DNA of 64,000 nt from Thauera sp. 2A1. GTDB taxonomy: Bacteria > Pseudomonadota > Gammaproteobacteria > Burkholderiales > Rhodocyclaceae. Position numbers and translations under genes: made by a program. Position 1 is the stretch's first letter. Each line of letters starts with the position of its first letter. Positions 1 through 7,048 of the stretch are shown here, piece by piece. Location of the stretch: positions 20,835 to 84,834 of the forward strand of contig NZ_SSXV01000022.1 of the NCBI RefSeq assembly GCF_009469595.2. The letters are read 5' to 3'. Under the pieces are notes generated by a model. It saw nothing but the letters and a program-made list of their open reading frames with translations, was not told where the DNA came from and made no database searches.

Positions 1-636
1 GCGGCGGTCGAACACTTCTCGGATGACAGTCACACGCCCAAGCTACCGCTCGATCGCCGCGACGAAATCGGCGTCCTGGCGCGCAGCGTCAACCTGCTGC
101 GCAATCAGATCCACCAGCAGATTGCCGACCTGAACCGGAACCGCCGCGAGCTGGAACACCTTGCGCGCCACGACACGCTGACCGGCCTGCCGAATCGTGC
201 GCTGTTCGACGACCGCGTCAATGTCGCCCTGTCCGCGGCCCGTCGCGAGGACACCCGCCTCGCGCTGCTGTTCATCGATCTCGACCACTTCAAGCCGATC
301 AACGACCAGCTCGGCCATGCGGCCGGCGACCTGGTACTGAAGGCCGTGGCCGACCGCATCCTGGGAATCATCCGCGAATCGGACACGGCGGCACGCATTG
401 GAGGCGACGAATTCGTCGTCCTGTTGCGAAACACCCACGGCCGAGAGGATGCGGCCAATGTCGCGCAGAAGATCGCACGGGCCATCGCGCAGCCGCTGGC
501 ACTCGGCGGACAGGGTGTTTCGGTGTCAGCCAGTATCGGCATCGCGATATACCCCGAGGACGGCGCCGACGTCACCACGCTGTCGAAGAGTGCCGACCAG
601 GCGATGTACCGTGTGAAGCAAAATGCGCGCGCTTAG
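1..636 (+). CDS. Diguanylate cyclase, HAMP-GGDEF C-terminal part (5' truncated by window)
   Basis: The visible 211 codons begin inside a HAMP linker (residues about 1-35, with the typical DEIG..L..S.N pattern), continue through a short helical linker and end with a GGDEF domain (about 55-211). The catalytic signature GGDEF is intact at codons 134-138, so cyclic-di-GMP synthesis from two GTP is expected. An RESD (RxxD) motif lies exactly five residues before GGDEF, which is the spacing of the product-inhibition I-site known in this family. The metal and substrate loop (FIDLDHFKPIND) is present. A HAMP domain implies an upstream membrane sensor region, which lies outside the window. No EAL domain follows; the stop is at 634-636. 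Confidence 0.92.
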   Translation, partial: AAVEHFSDDSHTPKLPLDRRDEIGVLARSVNLLRNQIHQQIADLNRNRRELEHLARHDTLTGLPNRALFDDRVNVALSAARREDTRLALLFIDLDHFKPINDQLGHAAGDLVLKAVADRILGIIRESDTAARIGGDEFVVLLRNTHGREDAANVAQKIARAIAQPLALGGQGVSVSASIGIAIYPEDGADVTTLSKSADQAMYRVKQNARA

Positions 637-668
637 GCACGCTGCAGCCACCCACGACCGATCCGCCT

Positions 669-686
669 GGCGAGCCCGGGCTCGCC
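669..686. terminator. Perfect GC-rich palindrome after the GGDEF gene
   Basis: GGCGAGCCC is followed directly by its reverse complement GGGCTCGCC, 33 bp after the cyclase stop. It lies between convergent genes and could form a hairpin, but there is no T-tract, so termination is only a guess. Confidence 0.3.
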
Positions 687-873
687 GCGCATGCGGGCGG
701 CGATGCTTGCGCTGGTCTACACGATCCGACACGCCACAAGTCAGCCCGCGGTCGAGATATGGGCCAGGGCGTTCCTTGCCGGCAGCGGACGATCTGCGAT
801 GACTCCACCTCGTCCGCAGCCGATGGGCGGCAAGGACGGGACGTCGAGAGCAGGCTGCCTGAAAGCCAGCCCC

Positions 874-1545
874 CTACCCCAGCGTCGCCGTCGCCAGCTT
901 GGCTCCGAAACCGATGAACAAGCCGCCGACGCCGGCGGTGGCGCCCGCGGCGACGCGGTGGTGGCGGCGGAACTGGGCGGCGAGCCGGGCGCCGGCGAAG
1001 ATCAGCACCGACAGGTGGATCACGCTGCACACCTGCACGATGACGCCGAGCATCAGGAAGGAGAGCCCGGGGTGCGCGTAGCCCGGGTCGACGAACTGGA
1101 TGAAGAAGGACACGAAGAACAGGATCGCCTTCGGGTTCATCAGGCTGATGATCAACGCGGTGCGGAAGGGGTGCGGCGTGCCGCGGACCTTGGGATAGTC
1201 CGGCGCGGTGCCGGCGGTGGAATCCGGCGTCGCGTCGCCGCGCCGCCAGGTGGCCAGCGCACCGCGCAGCAAATTGAAGCCGACCCACGCAAGATAGGCC
1301 GCCCCCGCATACTTGATGGCCATGAACAGCTCGGGGGTGGCGCGCAGCAGCGAAGCAGTGCCGGTGACCGCGAGCAGCATCAGGATGGTGTCACCGACGA
1401 AGATGCCGCAGGCCCCGCGGTAGCCGGCCGCGACGCCCCAGCGCGAGGCCGTCGCCATCACATAGAGGGAGTTCGGCCCCGGCAACAGCACGATGAAGAC
1501 GGTGCCGAGGATGAAGGTCGTCAGGTCGGTGATGCCGTAGAACAT
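874..1545 (-). CDS. LysE/RhtB-family amino-acid exporter, LeuE-like
   Basis: This 223-residue inner-membrane protein has the RhtB/LysE fold signs: an N-terminal hydrophobic segment ending in LPGPNSLYV, a GIFVGD segment, the motif NPKAILF in the middle, and about six membrane helices. The pattern resembles E. coli LeuE, which exports leucine and related amino acids; the substrate here is inferred, not shown. The start was placed at the ATG at 1545, because the frame extends further upstream only as polar sequence unlike the family. It is convergent with the diguanylate cyclase, and the ankyrin gene lies upstream on the same strand about 170 bp away. Confidence 0.82.
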   Translation of the reverse strand: MFYGITDLTTFILGTVFIVLLPGPNSLYVMATASRWGVAAGYRGACGIFVGDTILMLLAVTGTASLLRATPELFMAIKYAGAAYLAWVGFNLLRGALATWRRGDATPDSTAGTAPDYPKVRGTPHPFRTALIISLMNPKAILFFVSFFIQFVDPGYAHPGLSFLMLGVIVQVCSVIHLSVLIFAGARLAAQFRRHHRVAAGATAGVGGLFIGFGAKLATATLG

Positions 1546-1712
1546 CGCGTCGTCACGCTGAGAAGGATCGGGGCGCTCACTTTGCCACGCGTCGGCGCTT
1601 CGCTCCACCCCGCGCGGCTCGCGGTCATCGCATGGCGGCCGCCGGCGCCTTCATGAAGCAGCGGCGACATGGCGGGGCTGGCGGCAGGGGATGCTTGGGG
1701 GGAGGGGGCGAG

Positions 1713-2423
1713 CTATCGGGCCGCCTCGGCGCGTTCGAGGATACGCACCATATCGTCGTAGCCGCGCTGCCGCGCCATCTGCAGCGGCAAGACGCCGCTG
1801 CGATCGCCGATGTCGCTCCGGGCGCCGGCATCGATCAGCGCCTTCAGCGTGGCGACGTGGCGCGGACCGCCGTCGCCGAGCACGATGGACTCGATCAGCG
1901 CGGTCCAGTGCAGATTGTTGATATGGTCCAGCGGCGCACCGGCCGCGATGAGGCGGCGCACGACGCCGTCGTGGCCAAGGTGGGCAGCGGCGATCAGCGC
2001 GGTGCCGTCGTAGCGGCTGGTGACCTGGTCGGCACGAGCACCGAGTTCCAGCAGCAGGTCGAGGGTCTGCTCGTCATCGGCCACCGCGGCGATGGTGACG
2101 GCGTCGTAGCGGTCGGCATCGAGCAGGTCGATGTTCGCCCCTGCCTGCAGCAGTGCGCGGATCGCGTCGCGCCGGCGGGCATGGGTGGCGACATGCAGGG
2201 GCGTGCGGCCCCGCCCGTCGCGTGCATCGAGCGCCGCCCCCTGGGCGACCAGGCGGGCGATCGCGGCCGCGTTGCCGGACCACGCCGCCGCGTGCAGGCC
2301 CGAGTACGCGGCAGCCTCGCGCGCCGACGGCGGCACCTGTGCCGCAGCATCCAGCGGTGCAAGACCGGCCGCCAGTCCGGCAACGACCAGCGCGGCGCCG
2401 GCAAGAAGTGTCCTGGGGGCCAT
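1713..2423 (-). CDS. Secreted ankyrin-repeat protein
   Basis: The 236-residue product starts with a classical signal peptide (about residues 1-29, ending ...LDAAAQ) and then carries four to five ankyrin repeats with the usual GRTPLHVA / GANIDLLDA / GTALIAAAHLGH patterns. Ankyrin repeats bind proteins, so a periplasmic binding role is likely, with an unknown partner. The ATG at 2423 was chosen because a strong AAGGAGGG ribosome site sits 7-8 nt before it and the signal peptide starts exactly there. The reading frame stays open upstream into a fragment of an unrelated gene (GlcG/HbpS remnant), which I treat as separate. Some bacterial ankyrin proteins neighbour catalase or peroxide-defence genes; nothing of that kind is seen here. 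Confidence 0.82.
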   Translation of the reverse strand: MAPRTLLAGAALVVAGLAAGLAPLDAAAQVPPSAREAAAYSGLHAAAWSGNAAAIARLVAQGAALDARDGRGRTPLHVATHARRRDAIRALLQAGANIDLLDADRYDAVTIAAVADDEQTLDLLLELGARADQVTSRYDGTALIAAAHLGHDGVVRRLIAAGAPLDHINNLHWTALIESIVLGDGGPRHVATLKALIDAGARSDIGDRSGVLPLQMARQRGYDDMVRILERAEAAR

Positions 2424-2489
2424 GGTGACTTCCCTCCTTGAAGATCGAGCGGCGCCCGGTGCCGAAGCATGCGGGCGCCCCGCTGCGCG

Positions 2490-2750
2490 CTTACTCAGCA
2501 GGTCGGCTGCACGTTCGATACCGGCGACCGCACACTGCTCGGCCAGGTGGCCACCGCGAGCACCGCCGACGCCGACTGCGCCAACGACTTCGTCGCCCGC
2601 CTTCACCGGCACGCCACCTCCCAGCACGAGGAAGCCCGGGATGTCGCCGAGCGTGGCGGCGCCCGCGTTCGTCTGCGAGGTTTCAAGCATGGCCGACGTG
2701 GCGTTGCGCGTCGACGCCGCGGTGTACGGAAGCGAGAAGGGGCTGCTTAT
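2490..2750 (-). pseudogene. GlcG/HbpS-like haem-binding domain, 5'-truncated remnant
   Basis: The reverse strand encodes about 85 residues matching the C-terminal half of the GlcG/HbpS (DUF336) family: YTAAS..N.T, then GDIPGFLVLGGGVPVKAGD, EVVGAVGVGGA and CAVAGIERAADLL. An in-frame TGA at 2751-2753 precedes the matching segment, and I could not find the N-terminal half (usually about 60-70 more residues plus a signal peptide) in any frame upstream. The fragment has also lost its own stop, so its frame runs into the ankyrin gene. Known family members bind or degrade haem or sit in glycolate operons; this copy is most likely non-functional. Confidence 0.65.
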
Positions 2751-2975
2751 TCATGCGGCTCACCGGTAGGGGATCGGCATGTCCGATCGATGAATGGAGT
2801 CTATGAATTTCCCGTGCCTCGGCCCATCCGGGCACCTACGCAGGGTGGCCTGCCCCGCTCCGTAGAAATACGGAGGTGCCCGCGACGAGCGATCCCGCCC
2901 TGTCGCCGCTCGGGCTCCGCGCACACCATGCACGCAAGACACCTGCGCAATCGGGCAGGCACGTTCGGACGGCCC

Positions 2976-3878
2976 TCATCGATCCGCCCCGGCCCGGCGG
3001 GACTGCCACAGGGCCATCACGCTGATCAGCGCCAGCGCCGTTCCGATCAGCAGCATACCGGTCAGTTCCACCGCGCCCGGGCGCTCGCCGAGTTCCAGCC
3101 ACCCGGCCAGCGCGCCGATCATCGGGACGCCCAGCGTGGACAATCCGGCCAGGCCGGTGGACAGATGCTGCAGCACGTATAGCCACAGCAACCAAGCCAG
3201 GCCGGTCGCCAGCACCGCATTGAAGGCCAGCGCGCCGAAGAAGTACGGCGTGGGATCGATCGGCCGCGATGGATGCAGCACTGCGATCACGCACAGCACA
3301 AGCGCGCCGAACAGCATCTGCCAGGCGGTCAGGGACAGCAGATCGAAGGCGTGGTCGCGGCGCATGCGCTTGGCCAGCACCGCCGAGGCCGCCCATATGA
3401 GGCCGCCGGCGATGGCCAGCAGGTTGCTGAACAGGCTCCCGCGCATCGCCCACGGCTCCAGCACCAGCACGAGGCCGAGGCCTGCGACCGCAATCGCGAA
3501 CCATTGCGACCCCTTTATCCGTTCTCCCAGCAGCCACCAGGCCATCGGCAAGACCCAGAACGGCATCGTGTACACGAGCACTGCGGTCTTGCCCGCGCCG
3601 CCCGCCACCAAAGCCCACTGGATCAGCGCGGTGAAGGCTGCCGTCTGCAGCACGCCGAGCAGCGCCACCTGACGCAAGGCCGTGATCTTCATCGGCCGGC
3701 GCAGGATCAACAACACCAAAAACAGGGTGGCGGCGCCGAGCACGGTGCGGATGGCAGAGAAATCGAACGGATCGACATACTGGATGACCTGCTTCATCAC
3801 CACCCAGTTGTAGCCCCAGATCAAGGCCAAAAGCGTCAACGCGACGAACGCAAGGCGAGACTTGCCAGACGCAGGCAT
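2976..3878 (-). CDS. EamA/DMT-family transporter
   Basis: The 300-residue protein contains two EamA repeats and about ten hydrophobic helices, starting with ALTLLALIWGYNWVVMKQ, a typical DMT opening. Such proteins export metabolites, often amino acids or purines; the substrate cannot be read from the sequence. The ATG at 3878 was chosen over an upstream TTG-type start because GGAG lies six bases before it and the membrane segment begins soon after. The gene is preceded by a 259-bp spacer that contains a perfect 16-bp palindrome (4017-4032). Confidence 0.85.
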   Translation of the reverse strand: MPASGKSRLAFVALTLLALIWGYNWVVMKQVIQYVDPFDFSAIRTVLGAATLFLVLLILRRPMKITALRQVALLGVLQTAAFTALIQWALVAGGAGKTAVLVYTMPFWVLPMAWWLLGERIKGSQWFAIAVAGLGLVLVLEPWAMRGSLFSNLLAIAGGLIWAASAVLAKRMRRDHAFDLLSLTAWQMLFGALVLCVIAVLHPSRPIDPTPYFFGALAFNAVLATGLAWLLWLYVLQHLSTGLAGLSTLGVPMIGALAGWLELGERPGAVELTGMLLIGTALALISVMALWQSRRAGADR

Positions 3879-4016
3879 CGGATCTCCAAAGAAAAAGTCC
3901 GCGCCATTCCGCGAGGATGGCACGGTCGAAGAAATGCAGATTCAGAAAGGTCGCCGTCGTGACCGGCAAAAACGATGTTCAGGCGGAAATCATATTCCGG
4001 CAAAGAAAGATGGAGA

Positions 4017-4032
4017 TATCACGATCGTGATA
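4017..4032. promoter_or_regulatory. Perfect 16-bp palindrome, candidate operator upstream of the EamA gene
   Basis: TATCACGATCGTGATA is fully self-complementary and lies 139 bp before the EamA start codon. A partial copy (CGATCACGA) follows at about 4037-4045. The form fits a dimeric repressor site; the regulator is unknown. Confidence 0.45.
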
Positions 4033-4137
4033 GTACCGATCACGACGACCCGCCCATGCCGTCGCCACGCGGGACGATGTGGCGACAAGCGCGGCCGTCG
4101 AAAAATCGGTACTGCCCGCCGTCCTGCCGGCTTCTAC

Positions 4138-5010
4138 CTACTTGATCAACGCCGCCAACGCCGGGGACAGGCCGGCACTTTCGATCCCGGGCCGTGCCTT
4201 GCCATCCGCCCTCGCGCGGCCGACATTGTGGGCGAGCAATTCCGCCATCGCAACCGAGATTGCCACATTGTCAATCAGAGGCACGCTCACCCTGTCGGCG
4301 ATCTGGCGTGGAATCCCGGCCACTGCCGCCCCGCCCAGGATCACGCAATCCGCGCCGTCTTCACGTGCACAGGTCTCGGACAGTTGCGCAAGCAATGCGA
4401 AGGCACGCTGCTGATCCTCGACGATCTCGGCGCCTGTCAGGGGAATGGAGCGGACGGACGCGACCCGGCTCGACAGGCCCAGATCATCGAAACGCTCCTT
4501 GAGCATCTGCACCCAGCGCTCGCCGCCGGTGAGGACCGAGAAGCGTTTGCCGAGCGCTATGGCCGCCGAGGCGGACGCCTCGAGCATGTCCACGATCGGG
4601 AACGGTGCCAGCTCGCGCATCGCCGCCGCTCCCTGGGCGCCAAAACCCGCGAGGATCGCGGCATCGAAGCAGGCATCGGTGGCAAGCACACGGGCCAGCG
4701 CGTCGACTGCGGCATGGCCGGCAATCGCCGCCGTAGCGCGGGTACCGATGTAGCGCGGCCCGAAAGCTGCCGTGGTCTCGACCACTTCCACGCCGGGCGA
4801 CGCGGCGCGGCGGACCTCACGGGCGATCAACCTGGTGAAGTCGTCCGAACTATTCGGGTTGACCACCAGGATTCGAACAACAGAAGCCTCGCCTTGCACC
4901 GCCTCACGTTCGGCTGCCCGCACCGCATGCGGCTGCGCGGGCGCGGAATGGGCTGCAATGGGCGCACCGCTCGGGAAGCGGCGCCCGGTATCGGGTGGGG
5001 TCGGTCGCAT
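4138..5010 (-). CDS. Asp/Glu/hydantoin racemase family protein lacking both catalytic cysteines
   Basis: The product has the family fold signs: RILVVNPNSSDDFT near the N-terminus, DAAILAGFGAQG at mid-protein, an SVLTGGERW segment and VILGGAAVAGIP before the C-terminus. In hydantoin and allantoin racemases the two catalytic cysteines sit in ACF.D.G and LGCAGM; here both positions are Gly. The enzyme therefore cannot use the standard two-cysteine racemisation and may do other chemistry or none. The ATG at 5010 is supported by AGAGGAGA nine bases upstream, but gives about 43 extra residues before the conserved start; a GTG at 4899 would give the usual length. Neighbouring ureide/purine gene remnants suggest a past link to allantoin metabolism. 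Confidence 0.75.
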   Translation of the reverse strand: MRPTPPDTGRRFPSGAPIAAHSAPAQPHAVRAAEREAVQGEASVVRILVVNPNSSDDFTRLIAREVRRAASPGVEVVETTAAFGPRYIGTRATAAIAGHAAVDALARVLATDACFDAAILAGFGAQGAAAMRELAPFPIVDMLEASASAAIALGKRFSVLTGGERWVQMLKERFDDLGLSSRVASVRSIPLTGAEIVEDQQRAFALLAQLSETCAREDGADCVILGGAAVAGIPRQIADRVSVPLIDNVAISVAMAELLAHNVGRARADGKARPGIESAGLSPALAALIK

Positions 5011-5458
5011 TGAGTGTCGTCTCCTCTGATTATCCCGAGGTGATCAAGAAGCGGCGGAACCGGCGGAGTCGGATGCCCTTGCCCATGACCGTCTCGATGC
5101 CCCGAGCGCCATCTTGCTTCGGGGGCGAGAATGCATGCAAAGTGATGTCCCATCACCCACGCGGGCGCAGTCGCTCGGCCAGCAAGGGGCGTGCGATCCA
5201 GTGGCGAGCGACATAGACGCGACGATGCGCCCGCACCACGGCAACGGCGAGCAAAGCCCCAGCACCGCAGCCGATAGCCGGCGATGGTCGCGGTGCGCCA
5301 AAACTGCGCCATCGCTGCGGTCAACCTGATCTCCATCGGCCGTCGAAGCGACTCAGCTTGCCAAAAGTGACCCAGTGCACGGTGGACATCCTCCCAGCCT
5401 TCATCGACCCACTGCTCGCCATCCTTCTGGTCGTCTTCCATCTGGTGCGCGACAGACT
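5011..5458. other. About 450 bp without a recognisable gene
   Basis: Several open frames exist on both strands but none resembles a known family or has a convincing ribosome site. The stretch lies between the racemase homologue and the GntR/FCD remnant and may be further decayed sequence. The only clear signal is the ribosome site AGAGGAGA for the racemase gene at about 5020-5029. Confidence 0.5.
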
Positions 5459-5707
5459 TCAGCCGACGACAATACCCCACCAGCGCAGTGTCTGGCGGAA
5501 ATGCTCCCTGACCGCGCCGGCCGCCACCTCCTCGTTCCCTTCGGCGATTGCATCCATGATCGCAAAATGCTCTTCCATCGCCGGCACGATGCGATCGGGC
5601 AGCAGCGGACGTGAATGCTGGATGACGGAAATGCGGTCGCGCTTGCGCAGGTCGATCTCGTGCGCGCTGTCGTTTCGCAGCGCCGCGGCAAGCGCCGCGT
5701 GCAGCGC
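5459..5707 (-). pseudogene. GntR-family regulator, C-terminal FCD-domain remnant
   Basis: The reverse strand reads as about 82 residues of the last part of an FCD ligand-binding domain: a helix rich in Ala, then NDSAHEIDLRKRDRISV, and the characteristic EEHFAIMDAIAEGN / AAGAVREHFRQTL ending with a stop at 5459. A TAG stop lies immediately upstream in frame (5708-5710), and the winged-helix DNA-binding half and the first FCD helices are missing. FCD-type GntR proteins commonly control ureide, sugar-acid and amino-acid catabolism. The fragment abuts an allantoicase remnant on the other strand, so a deletion probably joined two broken genes here. Confidence 0.65.
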
Positions 5708-5730
5708 CTAGTCAACAGGACGCCATCAAG

Positions 5731-5919
5731 GTGGCGGCGACACCCATATCCCCATCCGATCTCGGCAAGAATACAAGACAGGCTGCGAAGAACGGCCAGA
5801 TCCACACCTTCATCGAACAGGTCGCCAAGCCTGAGACGATCACCCACATCCGCTTCAACATATTCCCCAAAGGCTGCGTCTCGCGCCTGCGCCTGTGGGG
5901 CAAGGTCCAGAGCAAGTAA
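5731..5919 (+). pseudogene. Allantoicase, C-terminal remnant
   Basis: About 60 codons on the plus strand match the end of allantoicase: an IHTFIEQV segment followed by ITHIRFNIFPKG and VSRLRLWGKV, then a TAA stop. In allantoicase this stretch forms the last strands of the second jelly-roll domain; a full protein has about 330-350 residues, so more than 80% is missing. Allantoicase splits allantoate into ureidoglycolate and urea. The fragment begins only about 20 bp from the GntR/FCD remnant on the opposite strand. No functional protein is expected. Confidence 0.6.
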
Positions 5920-6147
5920 GGGAAACGATTCCCGGCCAACGCCTGGCGCCCGGGAACCCGTCTTGCGTGCCGCCCACCCTAACATCAGAAAGCACGCCAG
6001 ACCACCCGCTCGCCGCCATGCGCGAGAACAAGCCGCGGTCGCGAAGATACGGAGCTGCTGATCCGCCCTATCACGGCTTGCGCAGTGCCCCGGGAGCGGC
6101 TTGCCCTTAAACTCCGTACGCCACCATTTGCACCAAAGGAGTGCACA

Positions 6148-6663
6148 ATGCTGCTCGGTCTGTCGCTGTTCTATGTCGGAGCAGTGCTGATTCTCAACGG
6201 CTTGTGGATGCTGGGCCGGATCGCAGATCGCGAGATCACGATCATTAACCTGTTCACCGGCGGGCTGACCTTGCTCATATCGCTCAAGCTCGCTCTCGGC
6301 GAGGGCGCCGACGCGGCATCGATCAAGGGCGCGGCGCTGTCCCTGCTGTTCTCATTCACCTACCTCTGGGTGGCATTCAATCGCCTGACCGGCGCCGACG
6401 GCCGTGGCCTGGGGTGGTTCAGCCTCTTCGTCGCCGTCACGGCAATACCGGTTGCGATCGATTCCCTGCGCATGGCGTCCACGACCTGGGACTGGTGGCT
6501 GGGGCTATCGTGGGCCGCATGGGCCGTGCTGTGGCTGCTCTTCTTCGTACTGCTGGCCCTGCAGAAACCAATCGCCCGCCTGACCGCCGGCGTCGCCATC
6601 AGCCAGGGCATCTTCACCGGTTGGCTGCCTGGCTACCTGCTGCTGACTGGTGCGCTAGCCTGA
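6148..6663 (+). CDS. AmiS/UreI family urea/amide channel
   Basis: This 171-residue protein consists of about six hydrophobic helices (starting LGLSLFYVGAVLILNGLWMLG) and shows AmiS/UreI features such as ITIINLFTGG near the second helix, FSFTYLWVAFN, and an ending with QGIFTGWLPGYLLL. Known members pass urea or short amides across the inner membrane. The ATG at 6148 follows a strong AAAGGAG site with seven bases between. No urease or amidase gene is present in the window, but allantoicase, which releases urea, is represented by a remnant just upstream. The gene is followed by a GC-rich hairpin at 6701-6733. Confidence 0.85.
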   Translation: MLLGLSLFYVGAVLILNGLWMLGRIADREITIINLFTGGLTLLISLKLALGEGADAASIKGAALSLLFSFTYLWVAFNRLTGADGRGLGWFSLFVAVTAIPVAIDSLRMASTTWDWWLGLSWAAWAVLWLLFFVLLALQKPIARLTAGVAISQGIFTGWLPGYLLLTGALA

Positions 6664-6700
6664 CTTCCCGCGCCCCTGAATAATCCGGTCTTTCCTCCCC

Positions 6701-6733
6701 AAGGCCGTGCCGTTCCAGCGAACGCACGGCCTT
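6701..6733 (+). terminator. Hairpin after the AmiS/UreI gene
   Basis: AAGGCCGTGC and its exact complement GCACGGCCTT are separated by 13 nt, 37 bp after the channel stop codon. Only two T residues follow, so it is a weak candidate terminator. Confidence 0.45.
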
Positions 6734-6777
6734 GCCACGTACACGGGAGCCGAATCAAAAGAAACAAATGTTGCGAA

Positions 6778-6797
6778 ATATTGCGTCGCGACAATAT
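6778..6797. promoter_or_regulatory. AT-rich palindrome in the permease upstream region
   Basis: ATATTG and CAATAT flank an eight-base CGTCGCGA core, and the element is embedded in an AT-rich stretch (about 6760-6820) unlike the surrounding GC-rich DNA. Sequences similar to -35 (TTGCGA) and -10 (AATATA) hexamers overlap it, so it could be a promoter with an operator for the NCS2 permease gene. Confidence 0.4.
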
Positions 6798-7048
6798 AAA
6801 TTTTCTTATTCCAGCTATTAGCCCAGCTCGCGACATCACCAAAGTCGATTCTCCTAGGCTGCGCTCCAGGTCAGCGCAGCGCGATGCGGGCAAGAGCCGC
6901 CGGACAACACTGCAACGGGAAACCCCCAAGCGGACAGAACACAGGGAACCTGCTGCCTGACCCCTTGCAGAACGCGTTCATTACGACGCGCACCCACCCA
7001 GGCCGGATTGGCCAACGAGAGACAATCGAAAGAAGCAAGGAGACACCC

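Larger units (their letters stand above)
6664..7048 (+). other. 385-bp spacer and leader before the NCS2 permease
   Basis: No gene is seen. From left to right it holds a 10-bp inverted repeat (6701-6733), an AT-rich palindrome (6778-6797), a 7-bp GCTGCGC/GCGCAGC hairpin (6858-6880) and the ribosome site AAGGAG just before 7049. The length and hairpins leave room for a regulatory leader RNA upstream of a purine transporter, but I could not recognise a named riboswitch. Confidence 0.5.

Noticed and set aside
5041..5350. A possible membrane-protein fragment on the minus strand (hydrophobic pieces in several frames)
   Set aside because: The hydrophobic pieces lie in different frames and match no family that I can name.
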